Assembly (NCBI RefSeq): GCF_001975665.1
Contig: NZ_CP019419.1
Span: 1,302,001-1,366,000, forward strand
DNA: 64,000 bases
Reading direction: 5' to 3'
Origin: Polaribacter reichenbachii
GTDB lineage: Bacteria > Bacteroidota > Bacteroidia > Flavobacteriales > Flavobacteriaceae
The translations under genes and the position numbers were made by a program. A model generated the notes under the pieces. The model was not told the DNA's origin, made no database searches, and saw only the letters and a list, made by a program, of their open reading frames with translations. Each line of letters starts with the position of its first letter. The stretch's first letter is position 1. Below are positions 50,773 through 60,189 of this stretch, in pieces.

Positions 50773-51240
50773 ATGCAAATTCATTCATTAGGTTCAGATT
50801 TATGCGAAGAAGAATATTCTTTAATAGGTATTCATACAGCATTAGAAGATTTTAAGCTTGCCTATTTATTGAATAATAAGCTTGGAACCCGTTTTTATAA
50901 ATCTAAAGAAGAGTTAAATTTTGAAATAAATGAAAAAGAAACCTCTTTTTCGATATTTAATTTTTCAAATAAAAAATATGACTTTGAGTGGTTTTTAATA
51001 GCAAATAGCTCAAAAAGAGAAAATCAGAAAGAATCTAACGAACTTTTATTAACATCAGAAACAAAAACCTATTTAATTCCAGAAAAGAAAAAAGTAGATT
51101 TTTTCATTAAAGTTTCTGGTAGTTTACAATACAATTTTGTGGAAGAGATTATAAACAAAATTAAAACAATAGATCAAGTAATTACTTCTTACGCAATAGA
51201 TAAGAACAAATTAAAATCAAAAGACTTTTTAATATTTTAG
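50773..51240 (+). CDS. IPExxxVDY family protein
   Basis: 155 residues, ATG start. The naming motif appears as 'LIPEKKKVDFFIKVSG' (Phe in place of Tyr). The N-terminal part is helical with 'FKLAYLLNNKLGTRFYKSKE'. This Bacteroidetes-specific family of unknown function regularly lies between rnc and pyk, as here. No signal peptide. It precedes pyk by 5 nt. The 93-nt gap from rnc contains a small TAACG-TTTT-CGTTA hairpin. Confidence 0.88.
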   Translation: MQIHSLGSDLCEEEYSLIGIHTALEDFKLAYLLNNKLGTRFYKSKEELNFEINEKETSFSIFNFSNKKYDFEWFLIANSSKRENQKESNELLLTSETKTYLIPEKKKVDFFIKVSGSLQYNFVEEIINKIKTIDQVITSYAIDKNKLKSKDFLIF

Positions 51241-51245
51241 AAAAT

Positions 51246-52673
51246 ATGGCATACAATAATAAAACCAAAATAGTAGCAACTTTAGGACCCGCAATAGATA
51301 CTAAAGAAAAAATGAAAGAATTAGCTATAGCTGGTGTAAACGTTTTTAGAATTAACTTTTCTCATGCTGATTATGAGGTTGTAAAACAAAATGTAAATAG
51401 AATTAGAGAAATTAATAAAGAAAATGATTTTAATATTGCCATTCTAGGAGATTTACAAGGGCCAAAATTAAGAGTTGGTGTTATGGAAGATGGTGTAGAA
51501 TTAAAAGATGGAGACACTTTTACTTTTACTACGGATGAATGTATAGGTACTAAAGAAAAAGCTTTTATGACTTACCAACGTTTTCCAAAAGATGTAAAAG
51601 CAGGAGAACAAATTTTAGTAGATGATGGTAAATTACTTTTCGAAGTAATCTCTACAAATAAAGACAACGAAGTAGTTGTTAAAGTATTAGTTGGTGGGCC
51701 TTTAAAATCTAAAAAAGGGGTTAACTTACCAAATACAGACATTTCTTTGCCTGCTTTAACAGAAAAAGATATGGAAGATGCTGTTTTTGCAATTGGTTTA
51801 GAAGTAGATTGGATTGCTTTATCTTTTGTTAGAAATCCAGAAGATTTAAGAATGTTACGCGATTTAATTTCGCAACACTCAGAATATAGAATTCCTGTTA
51901 TTGCAAAAATTGAAAAGCCAGAAGCCGTTAAAAACTTAGATGCTTTAATACCTTATTGCGATGGTTTAATGGTAGCTCGTGGAGATTTAGGTGTAGAAAT
52001 ACCAATGCAAGATGTACCACTAATTCAAAAGAAATTAGTAAGAAGAGCAAAAAGAGCAAGAATACCTGTAATTATTGCCACTCAAATGATGGAAACAATG
52101 ATCGAAAATTCTGTACCAACAAGAGCAGAAGTAAACGATGTTGCCAATTCTATTATGGATGGTGCAGATGCAGTAATGCTTTCTGGAGAAACTTCTGTAG
52201 GGAAACATCCTTTAAGAGTTATTCAAAAAATGTCTGAAATTATTAGAGCTACAGAAAACTCTAGAATGATAAAAGTGCCACAAGAAGCACCACATATTAG
52301 AACTAATAGATTTATTACAAAATCGATTTGTCATCACGCAGCAATGATGGCTAATGATACAGATGCAGCAGCTATTTCTACTTTAACAAATAGTGGTTAT
52401 ACTGCATTTCAAATTTCTTCATGGAGACCTAGAACACACGTTTTAGCGTTTTCTACAGAAAAAAGAATTCTTGGTAAATTAAACTTACTTTGGGGTGTTA
52501 AAGCGTATTTTTACGATAAAAACTTAACTACAGATGATACTGTTGTAGATATTAATAACATAGCAAAAGAAAAAGGTTATGTAAAACCTGGCGATTTAAT
52601 TATCAATTTGGCATCTATGCCAGCAGAAGCAAAAGGTATGGTAAATACACTTAGAGTTTCTGAAATTGAATAA
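51246..52673 (+). CDS. pyk: Pyruvate kinase
   Basis: 475 residues. Substrate and metal motifs are 'KIVATLGPA', 'GVNVFRINFSHADYE', 'ILGDLQGPKLRVG', 'IPVIAKIEKPEAVKNLDALI' (catalytic Lys region), 'GLMVARGDLGVEIP', 'IIATQMMETMIENSVPTRAE' and 'DAVMLSGETSVGKHP'. It converts PEP and ADP to pyruvate and ATP. Last gene of the acpP-fabF-rnc-IPExxxVDY-pyk group, followed by a strong terminator. Confidence 0.97.
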   Translation: MAYNNKTKIVATLGPAIDTKEKMKELAIAGVNVFRINFSHADYEVVKQNVNRIREINKENDFNIAILGDLQGPKLRVGVMEDGVELKDGDTFTFTTDECIGTKEKAFMTYQRFPKDVKAGEQILVDDGKLLFEVISTNKDNEVVVKVLVGGPLKSKKGVNLPNTDISLPALTEKDMEDAVFAIGLEVDWIALSFVRNPEDLRMLRDLISQHSEYRIPVIAKIEKPEAVKNLDALIPYCDGLMVARGDLGVEIPMQDVPLIQKKLVRRAKRARIPVIIATQMMETMIENSVPTRAEVNDVANSIMDGADAVMLSGETSVGKHPLRVIQKMSEIIRATENSRMIKVPQEAPHIRTNRFITKSICHHAAMMANDTDAAAISTLTNSGYTAFQISSWRPRTHVLAFSTEKRILGKLNLLWGVKAYFYDKNLTTDDTVVDINNIAKEKGYVKPGDLIINLASMPAEAKGMVNTLRVSEIE

Positions 52674-52693
52674 GTTATTTTCAGTTATTTAGT

Positions 52694-52732
52694 AAAAAAA
52701 AGCGTTTTGAATTTTCAAAACGCTTTTTTTTT
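52694..52732. terminator. Bidirectional intrinsic terminator
   Basis: AGCGTTTTGAA / TTCAAAACGCT with a TT loop, flanked by seven A and eight T; between convergent pyk and the M28 peptidase gene. Confidence 0.92.
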
Positions 52733-52749
52733 ATGGATAAGAATTCAAT

Positions 52750-55047
52750 CTAAATTTTTAATTTTTTACTAATGATAATCGCATCATTTGTAACAAAAGG
52801 CATAGGCATCATTTCTTCTGATCTTGGGTTTATAGAGAAATTAGGGTTAGTTAATAAATCATAAGAAATTTCATTTAAAACAATATCTAATTTTTGGCTT
52901 GCATCAATAGTAAATGAAATGGTTAAATCTTTATCAGAATTTGCAAAGTGATAAATTAAAAATGTTCCGCTTTTTTTAGTGTAGTTTTTACCTTTTAATA
53001 CCAAAGCATCATTAACTTTAAATTGTTTTAAAGTAATTTTATTTTTGGTGATAAACTCTAACTTATTTACTTTTCTTTTGGGTGATATTTCTAGTTCTAA
53101 AAATCGATTATTACCAATTATAGTATCCATTTCAACACTAATATCCGAAGGTAAAATATTTCTATAATCTGTTTTTTTATGATATTTAAAATGGGTGTTG
53201 TATTTGCTTTTAGTCTCGGCATTTTTAATGCTTCCATTTGTGGAGGTTTCATCAAAAATTTGTTTTGTAAAGCTATCTAGAGTATTGTTATAAGTGCCAA
53301 AATATGCAGTTTTATCATCTGAATTTTGAATGTAAACAATGCTGTTTGGTTTTTTATTATCAATAGAAAATGTGCTGTTGTAAGAAGCTAATCCGAAGAA
53401 AACAATAGTAAGAATTCCACTAAATCTTAGCATCCATTTTGCTTTTCTATTGTAAAAACTAAGTACTATTAATCCGAAGATTAAAGCAATTAAAATACCA
53501 CTAATAAATAGATTTTTTAAACCCAAACCAACAGGAAACATCTGTATCATAGGCGCAAAAATGTAAATTGTTGGTATAGATAAAATGGTAAAAAGTATGC
53601 GTTTAGAGCGTTCATCTAAATACATAAAAATAGATATACCTAAAATTAATAGAGCAATAAACACCGGAATTATAAAAAAACCAGCACCTTTTAAAGTAAT
53701 GCTGATAAAAAGGTTTATAAGAAGCCACACAAATATTGGAGCAATAAGTAAGTCTGTTGTTTTTTCTTGCTTTTTATAGAATCTGTAAACAAATAACAGA
53801 ATAGATAAATTAAGAAACACAAAAGCAAAAATGTATGTATAGCCATTGTAGGTAAATCCGTGTAAAATGTCTTTGTATTGAGGATGAATAATTTGGATTA
53901 ATTGCCAAGCATAAAATGAAATTCCACCACATAAAACAACAGAAATTATAAAAGGTAGAAACCCTTTTAAACTTCCTTTTACAGTTAATCTTTTTGATGA
54001 AAAACCGTAAATTAATAGTAGAATAAAAATAACAATAGCAACAATTAACATTGGTAATACCCAAGCAAAAGGATATATTAACATTTTGATAAATGGAAAG
54101 TTAACATAGACAAAATCTTCATTAGAATTTAAGTTTTCTAAATCTGAATTGGCAAAATAATTAAGCGATTGCATTAAATAATCTGCTTGATGCAAGAGGG
54201 TTTCTCTGTCTAATCTTTCGTAAGAATCTTGAGCTGTGTGATAATCGAAATGATCATCAATAAAAGCAAAATTGAATCCGTTTATGTTTGCATCTTGCCT
54301 AAAAACAGTTAAATCGGTATCGTTAGGTAACTTTTTGTAAATGCTATACATTAAAGAGTTTGCCACAGGAAAATTAGGTTTAGCCGCTAAAAACTCAGTT
54401 AATAATTTACTGTTTTTTCCATTGGTTTCCATTAACATATAACTTGGGCCACCACTTCCTCGAGCTTCAAAATTTAGGACTAAACCAACATCTTTTGCCC
54501 ATTTATGATAATCAACAAAAGCTTGTGCACCTAATAAACCTAGTTCTTCAGCATCAGAAATTAGAATAATGATATCGTTTTTGTGCGATTTATTATTGGC
54601 TAAAAAAGCTCTAATACCTTCTAAAATAGTTACAACTCCAGAGCCAGCATCGCTTGCTCCTAAAGAAGAATGTGGGCTAGAATCGTAATGTGTTAAAAGC
54701 ATTAAAGCTTTTCCGTTTTCGGTACCTTTTATTCTAGCTAAGATGTTTTCTGTGGTTGTAGCTGCCATCCATTTTTTATTGATAGCAGTTTGGGTTTGTA
54801 TTTCGGTTTCTAACCCCATTTTTTGTAGTGCACTTACAATGTACATCTGAACATTTTTATGTTCTGCTGTGCCTACAAAATGTGCATTTTGACTAATATT
54901 TTTTAGATGATGTAGGGCATTATCTTTAGAAAATTTGGTTACTAAACTTATTTTTTCTTTATCTAAAGATGGTTTTAAATCATAAAAACTCCAATAAATA
55001 ATAGCTAAAATTATGAGCACAGATAAGACTGAGGATAATTTTTTCAT
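52750..55047 (-). CDS. M28-family membrane peptidase
   Basis: 765 residues from the ATG at 55047; an earlier TTG was rejected. An N-terminal membrane anchor is followed by the zinc aminopeptidase domain ('LMLLTHYDSSPHSSLGASDA', 'IILISDAEELGLLGAQAFV', 'IDDHFDYHTAQDS'). Then come about eight transmembrane helices and a C-terminal periplasmic beta domain. This layout matches the membrane M28 peptidases with the catalytic domain outside the cytoplasm. Substrate unknown; peptides are likely. Confidence 0.88.
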   Translation of the reverse strand: MKKLSSVLSVLIILAIIYWSFYDLKPSLDKEKISLVTKFSKDNALHHLKNISQNAHFVGTAEHKNVQMYIVSALQKMGLETEIQTQTAINKKWMAATTTENILARIKGTENGKALMLLTHYDSSPHSSLGASDAGSGVVTILEGIRAFLANNKSHKNDIIILISDAEELGLLGAQAFVDYHKWAKDVGLVLNFEARGSGGPSYMLMETNGKNSKLLTEFLAAKPNFPVANSLMYSIYKKLPNDTDLTVFRQDANINGFNFAFIDDHFDYHTAQDSYERLDRETLLHQADYLMQSLNYFANSDLENLNSNEDFVYVNFPFIKMLIYPFAWVLPMLIVAIVIFILLLIYGFSSKRLTVKGSLKGFLPFIISVVLCGGISFYAWQLIQIIHPQYKDILHGFTYNGYTYIFAFVFLNLSILLFVYRFYKKQEKTTDLLIAPIFVWLLINLFISITLKGAGFFIIPVFIALLILGISIFMYLDERSKRILFTILSIPTIYIFAPMIQMFPVGLGLKNLFISGILIALIFGLIVLSFYNRKAKWMLRFSGILTIVFFGLASYNSTFSIDNKKPNSIVYIQNSDDKTAYFGTYNNTLDSFTKQIFDETSTNGSIKNAETKSKYNTHFKYHKKTDYRNILPSDISVEMDTIIGNNRFLELEISPKRKVNKLEFITKNKITLKQFKVNDALVLKGKNYTKKSGTFLIYHFANSDKDLTISFTIDASQKLDIVLNEISYDLLTNPNFSINPRSEEMMPMPFVTNDAIIISKKLKI

Positions 55048-55155
55048 TTGGTTGTTCAATTTTTATAAAAGTAGTAAATAAAAAAAACTTTGCCTAAATG
55101 TTAAAACAGAACATAAATTTCTGTAAATTTAAAAACAACTTAAAACTAACTTATT

Positions 55156-55623
55156 ATGGGTATTAAAAGCTTTCAAGGAAAAAGAGATACAAGTCAAGGA
55201 AATGAAGAATCTCAGATTTTAGTGTCTGATTATATGACCAAAAAATTAGTAACTTTTAAAGCAGAAGATTCTTTAGATACTGTAATAAGCCAATTAATTA
55301 AATATAAAATTTCTGGAGGACCCGTAGTTAATGATAAAAATGAGTTAATTGGTATTATTTCTGAAACAGATTGTATTAAGCATATTTCTGAAAGTAAGTA
55401 TTATAATATGCCTTCTGATACCAATAATACTGTGGGTAAATATATGGTTACAGATGTAGATACTATAGATAAGGATATGAATATTTTTGATGCTGCTTTT
55501 AAGTTTATTTCATCTCACAGAAGAAGATTTCCGGTTGTAGATAATGGTAAATTAATTGGGCAATTAAGTCAGAAAGATGTTTTAAAAGCTGCTATAAAAG
55601 TAAAAGGAAATACTTGGAAATAG
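55156..55623 (+). CDS. CBS-domain pair protein
   Basis: 155 residues. Two CBS domains: residues ~22-85 ('VSDYMTKKLVTFKAEDSLDT', 'GGPVVNDKNELIGIISETDC') and ~95-150 ('VGKYMVTDVDTIDKDMNIFD', 'RRFPVVDNGKLIGQLSQKDV'). CBS pairs bind adenosyl nucleotides and regulate partners. Here it stands alone, so its partner is unknown. No membrane segment. It converges with the GIDE-type gene, 1 nt apart. Confidence 0.92.
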   Translation: MGIKSFQGKRDTSQGNEESQILVSDYMTKKLVTFKAEDSLDTVISQLIKYKISGGPVVNDKNELIGIISETDCIKHISESKYYNMPSDTNNTVGKYMVTDVDTIDKDMNIFDAAFKFISSHRRRFPVVDNGKLIGQLSQKDVLKAAIKVKGNTWK

Positions 55624-55624
55624 A

Positions 55625-56344
55625 TTAAAGTCTCTTTTTAGATTTTATATTTGGTAAGTCTGTTATAATTAATTTTTGGGTTTTAGAACTTTCTAATTCA
55701 GCAATTTTAGAATAATTGTAACCTTCTATAGGTTCTTTTAAACTTTTAAATTTTGCAATACCTGCAACAGTAATTTGCTCACCAATTTCTATAATTGCTT
55801 CTGTACATTTTAAAGTTTTATTAAGATTAAAAAGCCCTGTACTTTCAATATTATACTTTTTTAATAATTGATTGAATTCTTTTGTTGGGTTATTAAAAGT
55901 GCCAGAGTTTATGTTTTTATCAACAACTAAATGGCTTAAATAGTTTTTAGGATTTTGAGTAGGCCTAACAATTACAAAATCAGTATTCTTTTCAATAAAA
56001 AACTCCTGTACTTTTTCGTCTTTTGCTAAAGTTTCCCAAGATTTATTTTTTCCGCCTTTTTCTTGTTCTATTTTTAAGACATAAAAAACACATTTTCTTT
56101 TACTAAAAGGGGCAATTAATGGTTCTTTTACGTGTAATGCTTTGCCAGTAATTCGTGAAAATTCATTTGTTTTTAAACTAGATATTCTCTTTTCTGGTAG
56201 CTTAGAGAGTATCCTTTTTACTTTTTGTTTTGAACTAAAATAATATGCTGCAAATGCAACAGTTATAAAAATAACTGCAAAAAGAATTGGTATAGCAACA
56301 TCTTTATGATCACTTAAATAAGTGTAAATCTGGTTAAAATCCAT
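55625..56344 (-). CDS. Membrane protein with GIDE-like domain
   Basis: 239 residues. One transmembrane helix near 17-35 ('IPILFAVIFITVAFAAYYFS'), then a cytoplasmic domain with 'ITGKALHVKEPLIAPFSKRK' and 'CVFYVLKIEQEKGGKNKSWE', typical of the GIDE (E3-ligase-related) domain seen in bacterial membrane proteins without a RING finger. Bacterial function unknown; ubiquitin ligase activity is not implied. Ten nt downstream of the zinc-ribbon gene. Confidence 0.7.
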   Translation of the reverse strand: MDFNQIYTYLSDHKDVAIPILFAVIFITVAFAAYYFSSKQKVKRILSKLPEKRISSLKTNEFSRITGKALHVKEPLIAPFSKRKCVFYVLKIEQEKGGKNKSWETLAKDEKVQEFFIEKNTDFVIVRPTQNPKNYLSHLVVDKNINSGTFNNPTKEFNQLLKKYNIESTGLFNLNKTLKCTEAIIEIGEQITVAGIAKFKSLKEPIEGYNYSKIAELESSKTQKLIITDLPNIKSKKRL

Positions 56345-56353
56345 AAAAAAAGT

Positions 56354-56707
56354 TTAAGATTCTTTTTTAATTAACAAAAACAGTTCGTTTTCTAGTGCCA
56401 AATATCCTTGGTCGTAAATATAAAAATAGGTGTTACCTGTTTTTGTTTTATAGATTGATGTAAAGAAATTAAAATCGAAACCTTTATTGTATAATTTGGT
56501 TCTTGTAACTTTAGTTTTGCCAGTAACATTTAATTCTGATAAAATTTTATGGTTTTTACGAAGCCTATTATTAATATTTCTGATAAGATTTTTACTGTCT
56601 TTATTCACTTTATTATTGTAAGAATTTCTGCAATAATCAGAACAAAACTTTTTATCTATTCTCCCTTTTAAAGGTTCTTGACATTCTAAGCATTTTTTTG
56701 TTTCCAT
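56354..56707 (-). CDS. Small protein with N-terminal zinc ribbon
   Basis: 117 residues from the ATG at 56707, giving METKKCLECQEPLKGR. The zinc-binding set is CxxC ('CLEC') and 'KKFCSDYCRNSYNNK' (CxxxC), as in DUF2116-type ribbons. The remainder is a basic helix followed by a beta hairpin with many aromatic residues ('FNFFTSIYKTKTGNTYFYIY'). Probably nucleic-acid binding, but unproven. In operon with the GIDE-type gene. Confidence 0.75.
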   Translation of the reverse strand: METKKCLECQEPLKGRIDKKFCSDYCRNSYNNKVNKDSKNLIRNINNRLRKNHKILSELNVTGKTKVTRTKLYNKGFDFNFFTSIYKTKTGNTYFYIYDQGYLALENELFLLIKKES

Positions 56708-56834
56708 AAAGTAAAAATACAATAAACTTATTCGATTACAAACGTTTACAAATTACTGAAGGTTTTAAAATAGATCCATAAAAAAAGAGATTGCTATTAA
56801 AACAATCTCTTTTTACAAACCAATTCAAATATAT

Positions 56835-58439
56835 TTAAGGCCTACTTGTTAATTTATAAAGCGCTAAATCATCCATATAAAATTTAAGTGTACCTGTGTT
56901 TCCTGTGTTAAATCCTCTAATCATATAAGAAACATCTCCATCTGCAGCAAAAGTTACTTTAGTTGTAGTTTCTATCCATTCACCAACTTTAAAATCGCTG
57001 GTAAAAGCAGGGTTAGCTGCAACTCCCCAATTTGTACCTGGTCTCCAATAAAATCTAACATCAGGAATGTTAACTCCATCTGGGCTACCTAAATCTTCTA
57101 AATAAATCCAAGCACCCATTTCGTAAGTATAACCAGCTTCTACAGGGAAAGTGATATTATCTCCATCTCCATCTACATTACCAATTATCATTCCTCCTCC
57201 AGGTCTAAATTCTATATACATACTTTTACTTCCAGAATGAGCTCTATCAAAAGATAAATTCATATCATATTCTGCCCATTGGCCACCCCACCAAAGATAA
57301 GGCCAGTTTTCTTCTATAGATGTTTCAAAAGAGGCATCAACATCAGAAAAAGCAGCATTATCAAATAAATTTTCTTTGATAAAATCTGTTAAAATTACGT
57401 CCGTGAATGCATCAGATGCAACAGCATCTAACGTAGTTAAACCACCAGGTGTGTAAGATACTTTTACAACATCATCATTATACATTATTTCGTTTGCTAA
57501 TTCTATGATAAGAATATTACCTTCTGTTGCATCTACAGTTACATTTGTTAATTCAGGAGTTAAAGTAGCTCCGTTTGCAGTTTCTATAGTAACAGAAAAA
57601 GTACTTTTATTAACTGTTGCAGGATCCATTTCTCTACTAAATTCTAAACCGATTTTAGTTTGTTCTTCTTGTTCAAAAACACGGTCTAAAGTTACTGGAT
57701 CTGTAGATGGTATTACTTTAATAAAATTCTTGATGTAAATAGTATCTGCATCTGTTGGTCTTGTTCTTGAGGCAATAAACTCTAAATCCCAAGTACCAAG
57801 TTTTGTGTATCTAACATCTACTTCTGGTGTATTTAAATCGTTAAGTACTTGCTCTGGTTTTGCACCTTTTAAATTCCAAGTAAAATTGGTTGGGCTACCT
57901 GTACTATTTTGAGTTAAACGTACAAATTTACTTGCTGTAACTTCGTTTTCTGCATTATCAGATAAATTTAATTCAGCACCAAGACTACCATCATCATTTA
58001 TATGATTTATTTGAATATTAGCAGTAATATTATCAAGAACAGTTACCACGATTGTAGTGTCTAATTCTTTACCTTGTATAGGCTCTGTACTATCTTCATT
58101 CGGATAAACGTTACCTTTAAACACTTGGCTTAAAGTAACATCGTAAACACCGGCTTCGTTAAAAGTACCTTTTACTACATCTTTTGTTGATGTGTTACCT
58201 TCTTCTCCAGAAATTTCTGTTACGTTTTCTGGAAAGGTCCAAAGACGAGATGAAACACCTCTAGATAAATCTCCAAAATCTATATGTGCACCTACGTTTA
58301 TTGTATTTTCAAAATCCATTTCTGATGTAACAATTGCTCTATGATTAGATTCAATTAAAACTACAGAATCGTCATCATTACAACTAAATAGCAGCAATGT
58401 AGTAATGAAAATAAATTGTAAAAATTTTATATTTTTCAT
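56835..58439 (-). CDS. PUL surface lipoprotein in SusE position (PKD-like, SwmB-like and carbohydrate-binding modules)
   Basis: 534 residues with lipobox LLFSC. Residues ~35-245 contain PKD-like folds ('ARIVTSEMDF'-type start, 'GTFNEAGVYDVTLSQV', 'NFTWNLKGAKPEQVLNDLNT'). About 250-345 is SwmB/Big-like ('LEFSREMDPATVNKSTFSVT', 'VVKVSYTPGGLTTLDA'). The C-terminal ~170 residues look like a jelly-roll carbohydrate-binding module ('SGSKSMYIEFRPGGGM', 'FYMDDLALYKLT'). Directly after SusD it likely binds the glycan at the cell surface. The glycan itself cannot be told from this window. Confidence 0.8.
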   Translation of the reverse strand: MKNIKFLQFIFITTLLLFSCNDDDSVVLIESNHRAIVTSEMDFENTINVGAHIDFGDLSRGVSSRLWTFPENVTEISGEEGNTSTKDVVKGTFNEAGVYDVTLSQVFKGNVYPNEDSTEPIQGKELDTTIVVTVLDNITANIQINHINDDGSLGAELNLSDNAENEVTASKFVRLTQNSTGSPTNFTWNLKGAKPEQVLNDLNTPEVDVRYTKLGTWDLEFIASRTRPTDADTIYIKNFIKVIPSTDPVTLDRVFEQEEQTKIGLEFSREMDPATVNKSTFSVTIETANGATLTPELTNVTVDATEGNILIIELANEIMYNDDVVKVSYTPGGLTTLDAVASDAFTDVILTDFIKENLFDNAAFSDVDASFETSIEENWPYLWWGGQWAEYDMNLSFDRAHSGSKSMYIEFRPGGGMIIGNVDGDGDNITFPVEAGYTYEMGAWIYLEDLGSPDGVNIPDVRFYWRPGTNWGVAANPAFTSDFKVGEWIETTTKVTFAADGDVSYMIRGFNTGNTGTLKFYMDDLALYKLTSRP

Positions 58440-58450
58440 AATTAATAATT

Positions 58451-60178
58451 TTATAAACTTTTATTTGTTTGAATTTCTGTATTCGGAATTGGAAAATAAT
58501 TCTTGCTTACATCATAATTGTCTGCTGCAAAAAAGAAATCTGGTCTAATTCTTTCTACTATAAATAAAGGTGCTACACCTCCATCACCAACTTGTAATAC
58601 ATCAGTTTTATTTGCTTCTCGCCAAACTTCATCAGCTTTCAATTCATTAAACACTTCCTGTACAATTCCCCAACGTACTAAATCTTTCCATCTATGGCCT
58701 TCAAAACAAAGTTCTACAGCTCTTTCTACACGTTGTAAATGTGTTCTTACATTTTCTGTACTGGCAGCAACCATTGGTTGACTTCCATGAACTTGTTTAC
58801 TAACATGTAATTGAGGAAACATACCTCCATTAGCATCCATATAACCCTGTAAAGTAATTACACCTGCTCTTGCTCTAACCATATCTATATATTGTATGGC
58901 AGTTGTGTAATCGTTATTTGCTTCTAAAACTGCTTCTGCATACATTAATAAAACATCTGCATATCTCATATGTCTAAAGTTAATTCCAGATCTTTCTAAT
59001 GATGGTTCTGCTGATAAATGATACCAGTTAGAATGTTTTTTTACATAAGCACTCTGTCCAAAACCAAAACCTCTAACTTCTGTGGCATCAAAACCATAAT
59101 AATCGCCTTCCATACCTCTAACAGCAATGGTTGCATTCATTCTTTTAGATTCTACATTACCATTGTTAATGTTGTTGTTCGGATCTACTTCGTCATTCAC
59201 CAACATTTCATGCAAGTTATAAGACGCTAAAACTGTATTAAAAGCACCATAATTTAATTGACCAACAGCACCAGATAATGTACTAGATTCTGCACCAGTT
59301 GCATTTGTAGTATCATCTACAGCTGCACCAGGAGCACCAGGAGATAAATCGAAAGAATAATTTACTTCGAAAATAGACTCTGAGTTAAATTCGTTTTCGT
59401 GCCAAAAATTGTCTGTAATATCTGCCGTTAAACTGTAAACACCAGAATCTATTACTTGTTTAAATAATGTTGCAGCTTGTGTCCATTCTTTTTTGTATAA
59501 GCTAACTTTACCTAATAAAGTTGTTGCTGCTCCCCAAGTTGCACGTCCTGTATCATTAACATCGCTCCATACTTGTGGTAAATTATTGATGGCAAATTGT
59601 AGGTCTGGTTCTATAATTGCTGCATTTATTTCATCAATAGAAGAAAAAGGTTTCGAAAAATCTTCGTCTGTTTGTGGAACTGTTTCGTGTAAAACTCCAC
59701 CACCATAAGTATGTGCTAATTGAAAATAAAAGAAAGCTCTTAAAAAACGTGCTTGTCCTTCTATTTCTGCTTTTGCGTTTCCTGTAAAAAGAGATTCATC
59801 AGCAGTTGTTATAAATTCAAGAACTTGATTTGCTCTAAAAATACCAATATAAAGTTCATGCCATTTATCTGTAATATGATACAATGTGTTGTTGTACGAT
59901 AAATTTCTAAAAGCATTGGGTCTGTACCAAGATTCTGTACCAGCTATGTCTCCCATTACAAATTCATGTTGTAGTAAACCACCACTAATACTTTGAAACT
60001 GCAAAGCACCATAAACTGTAGTTAATGCACTATTAAATTGTGCTTCTGATTGCCAAAAAGTATCTGTTGTTATTGCATTTGGATTAATTTCTTCCAAAAA
60101 GCTATCTTCATCACATCCCATAAAAACCAAACAGCCTAGGAATGTTAACGTTAATATTTTGTTTTTAAATAATTTCAT
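58451..60178 (-). CDS. susD: RagB/SusD family nutrient-uptake lipoprotein
   Basis: 575 residues with lipobox 'LVFMGC'. N-terminal SusD pattern 'DSFLEEINPNAITTDTFWQS', TPR-type helices ('EIEGQARFLRAFFYFQLAHT'), and C-terminal 'RHMRYADVLLMYAEAVLEAN', 'AVELCFEGHRWKDLVRWG' and 'NYFPIPNTEIQTNKSL'. It forms the lid of the SusC channel and captures glycan at the cell surface. Eleven nt after susC and 11 nt before the SusE-position gene. Confidence 0.96.
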   Translation of the reverse strand: MKLFKNKILTLTFLGCLVFMGCDEDSFLEEINPNAITTDTFWQSEAQFNSALTTVYGALQFQSISGGLLQHEFVMGDIAGTESWYRPNAFRNLSYNNTLYHITDKWHELYIGIFRANQVLEFITTADESLFTGNAKAEIEGQARFLRAFFYFQLAHTYGGGVLHETVPQTDEDFSKPFSSIDEINAAIIEPDLQFAINNLPQVWSDVNDTGRATWGAATTLLGKVSLYKKEWTQAATLFKQVIDSGVYSLTADITDNFWHENEFNSESIFEVNYSFDLSPGAPGAAVDDTTNATGAESSTLSGAVGQLNYGAFNTVLASYNLHEMLVNDEVDPNNNINNGNVESKRMNATIAVRGMEGDYYGFDATEVRGFGFGQSAYVKKHSNWYHLSAEPSLERSGINFRHMRYADVLLMYAEAVLEANNDYTTAIQYIDMVRARAGVITLQGYMDANGGMFPQLHVSKQVHGSQPMVAASTENVRTHLQRVERAVELCFEGHRWKDLVRWGIVQEVFNELKADEVWREANKTDVLQVGDGGVAPLFIVERIRPDFFFAADNYDVSKNYFPIPNTEIQTNKSL

Positions 60179-60189
60179 TGTTTTTTGTT

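Noticed and set aside
51956..52237. 93-codon frame inside pyk
   Set aside because: Composition is Cys/Lys/Arg/Ser-rich and low-complexity, and it lies wholly within the conserved pyruvate kinase frame; a shadow.
55625..56344. Bacterial ubiquitin-like conjugation system
   Set aside because: Only a GIDE-like domain is present; no RING, E1, E2 or ubiquitin-like gene is nearby.
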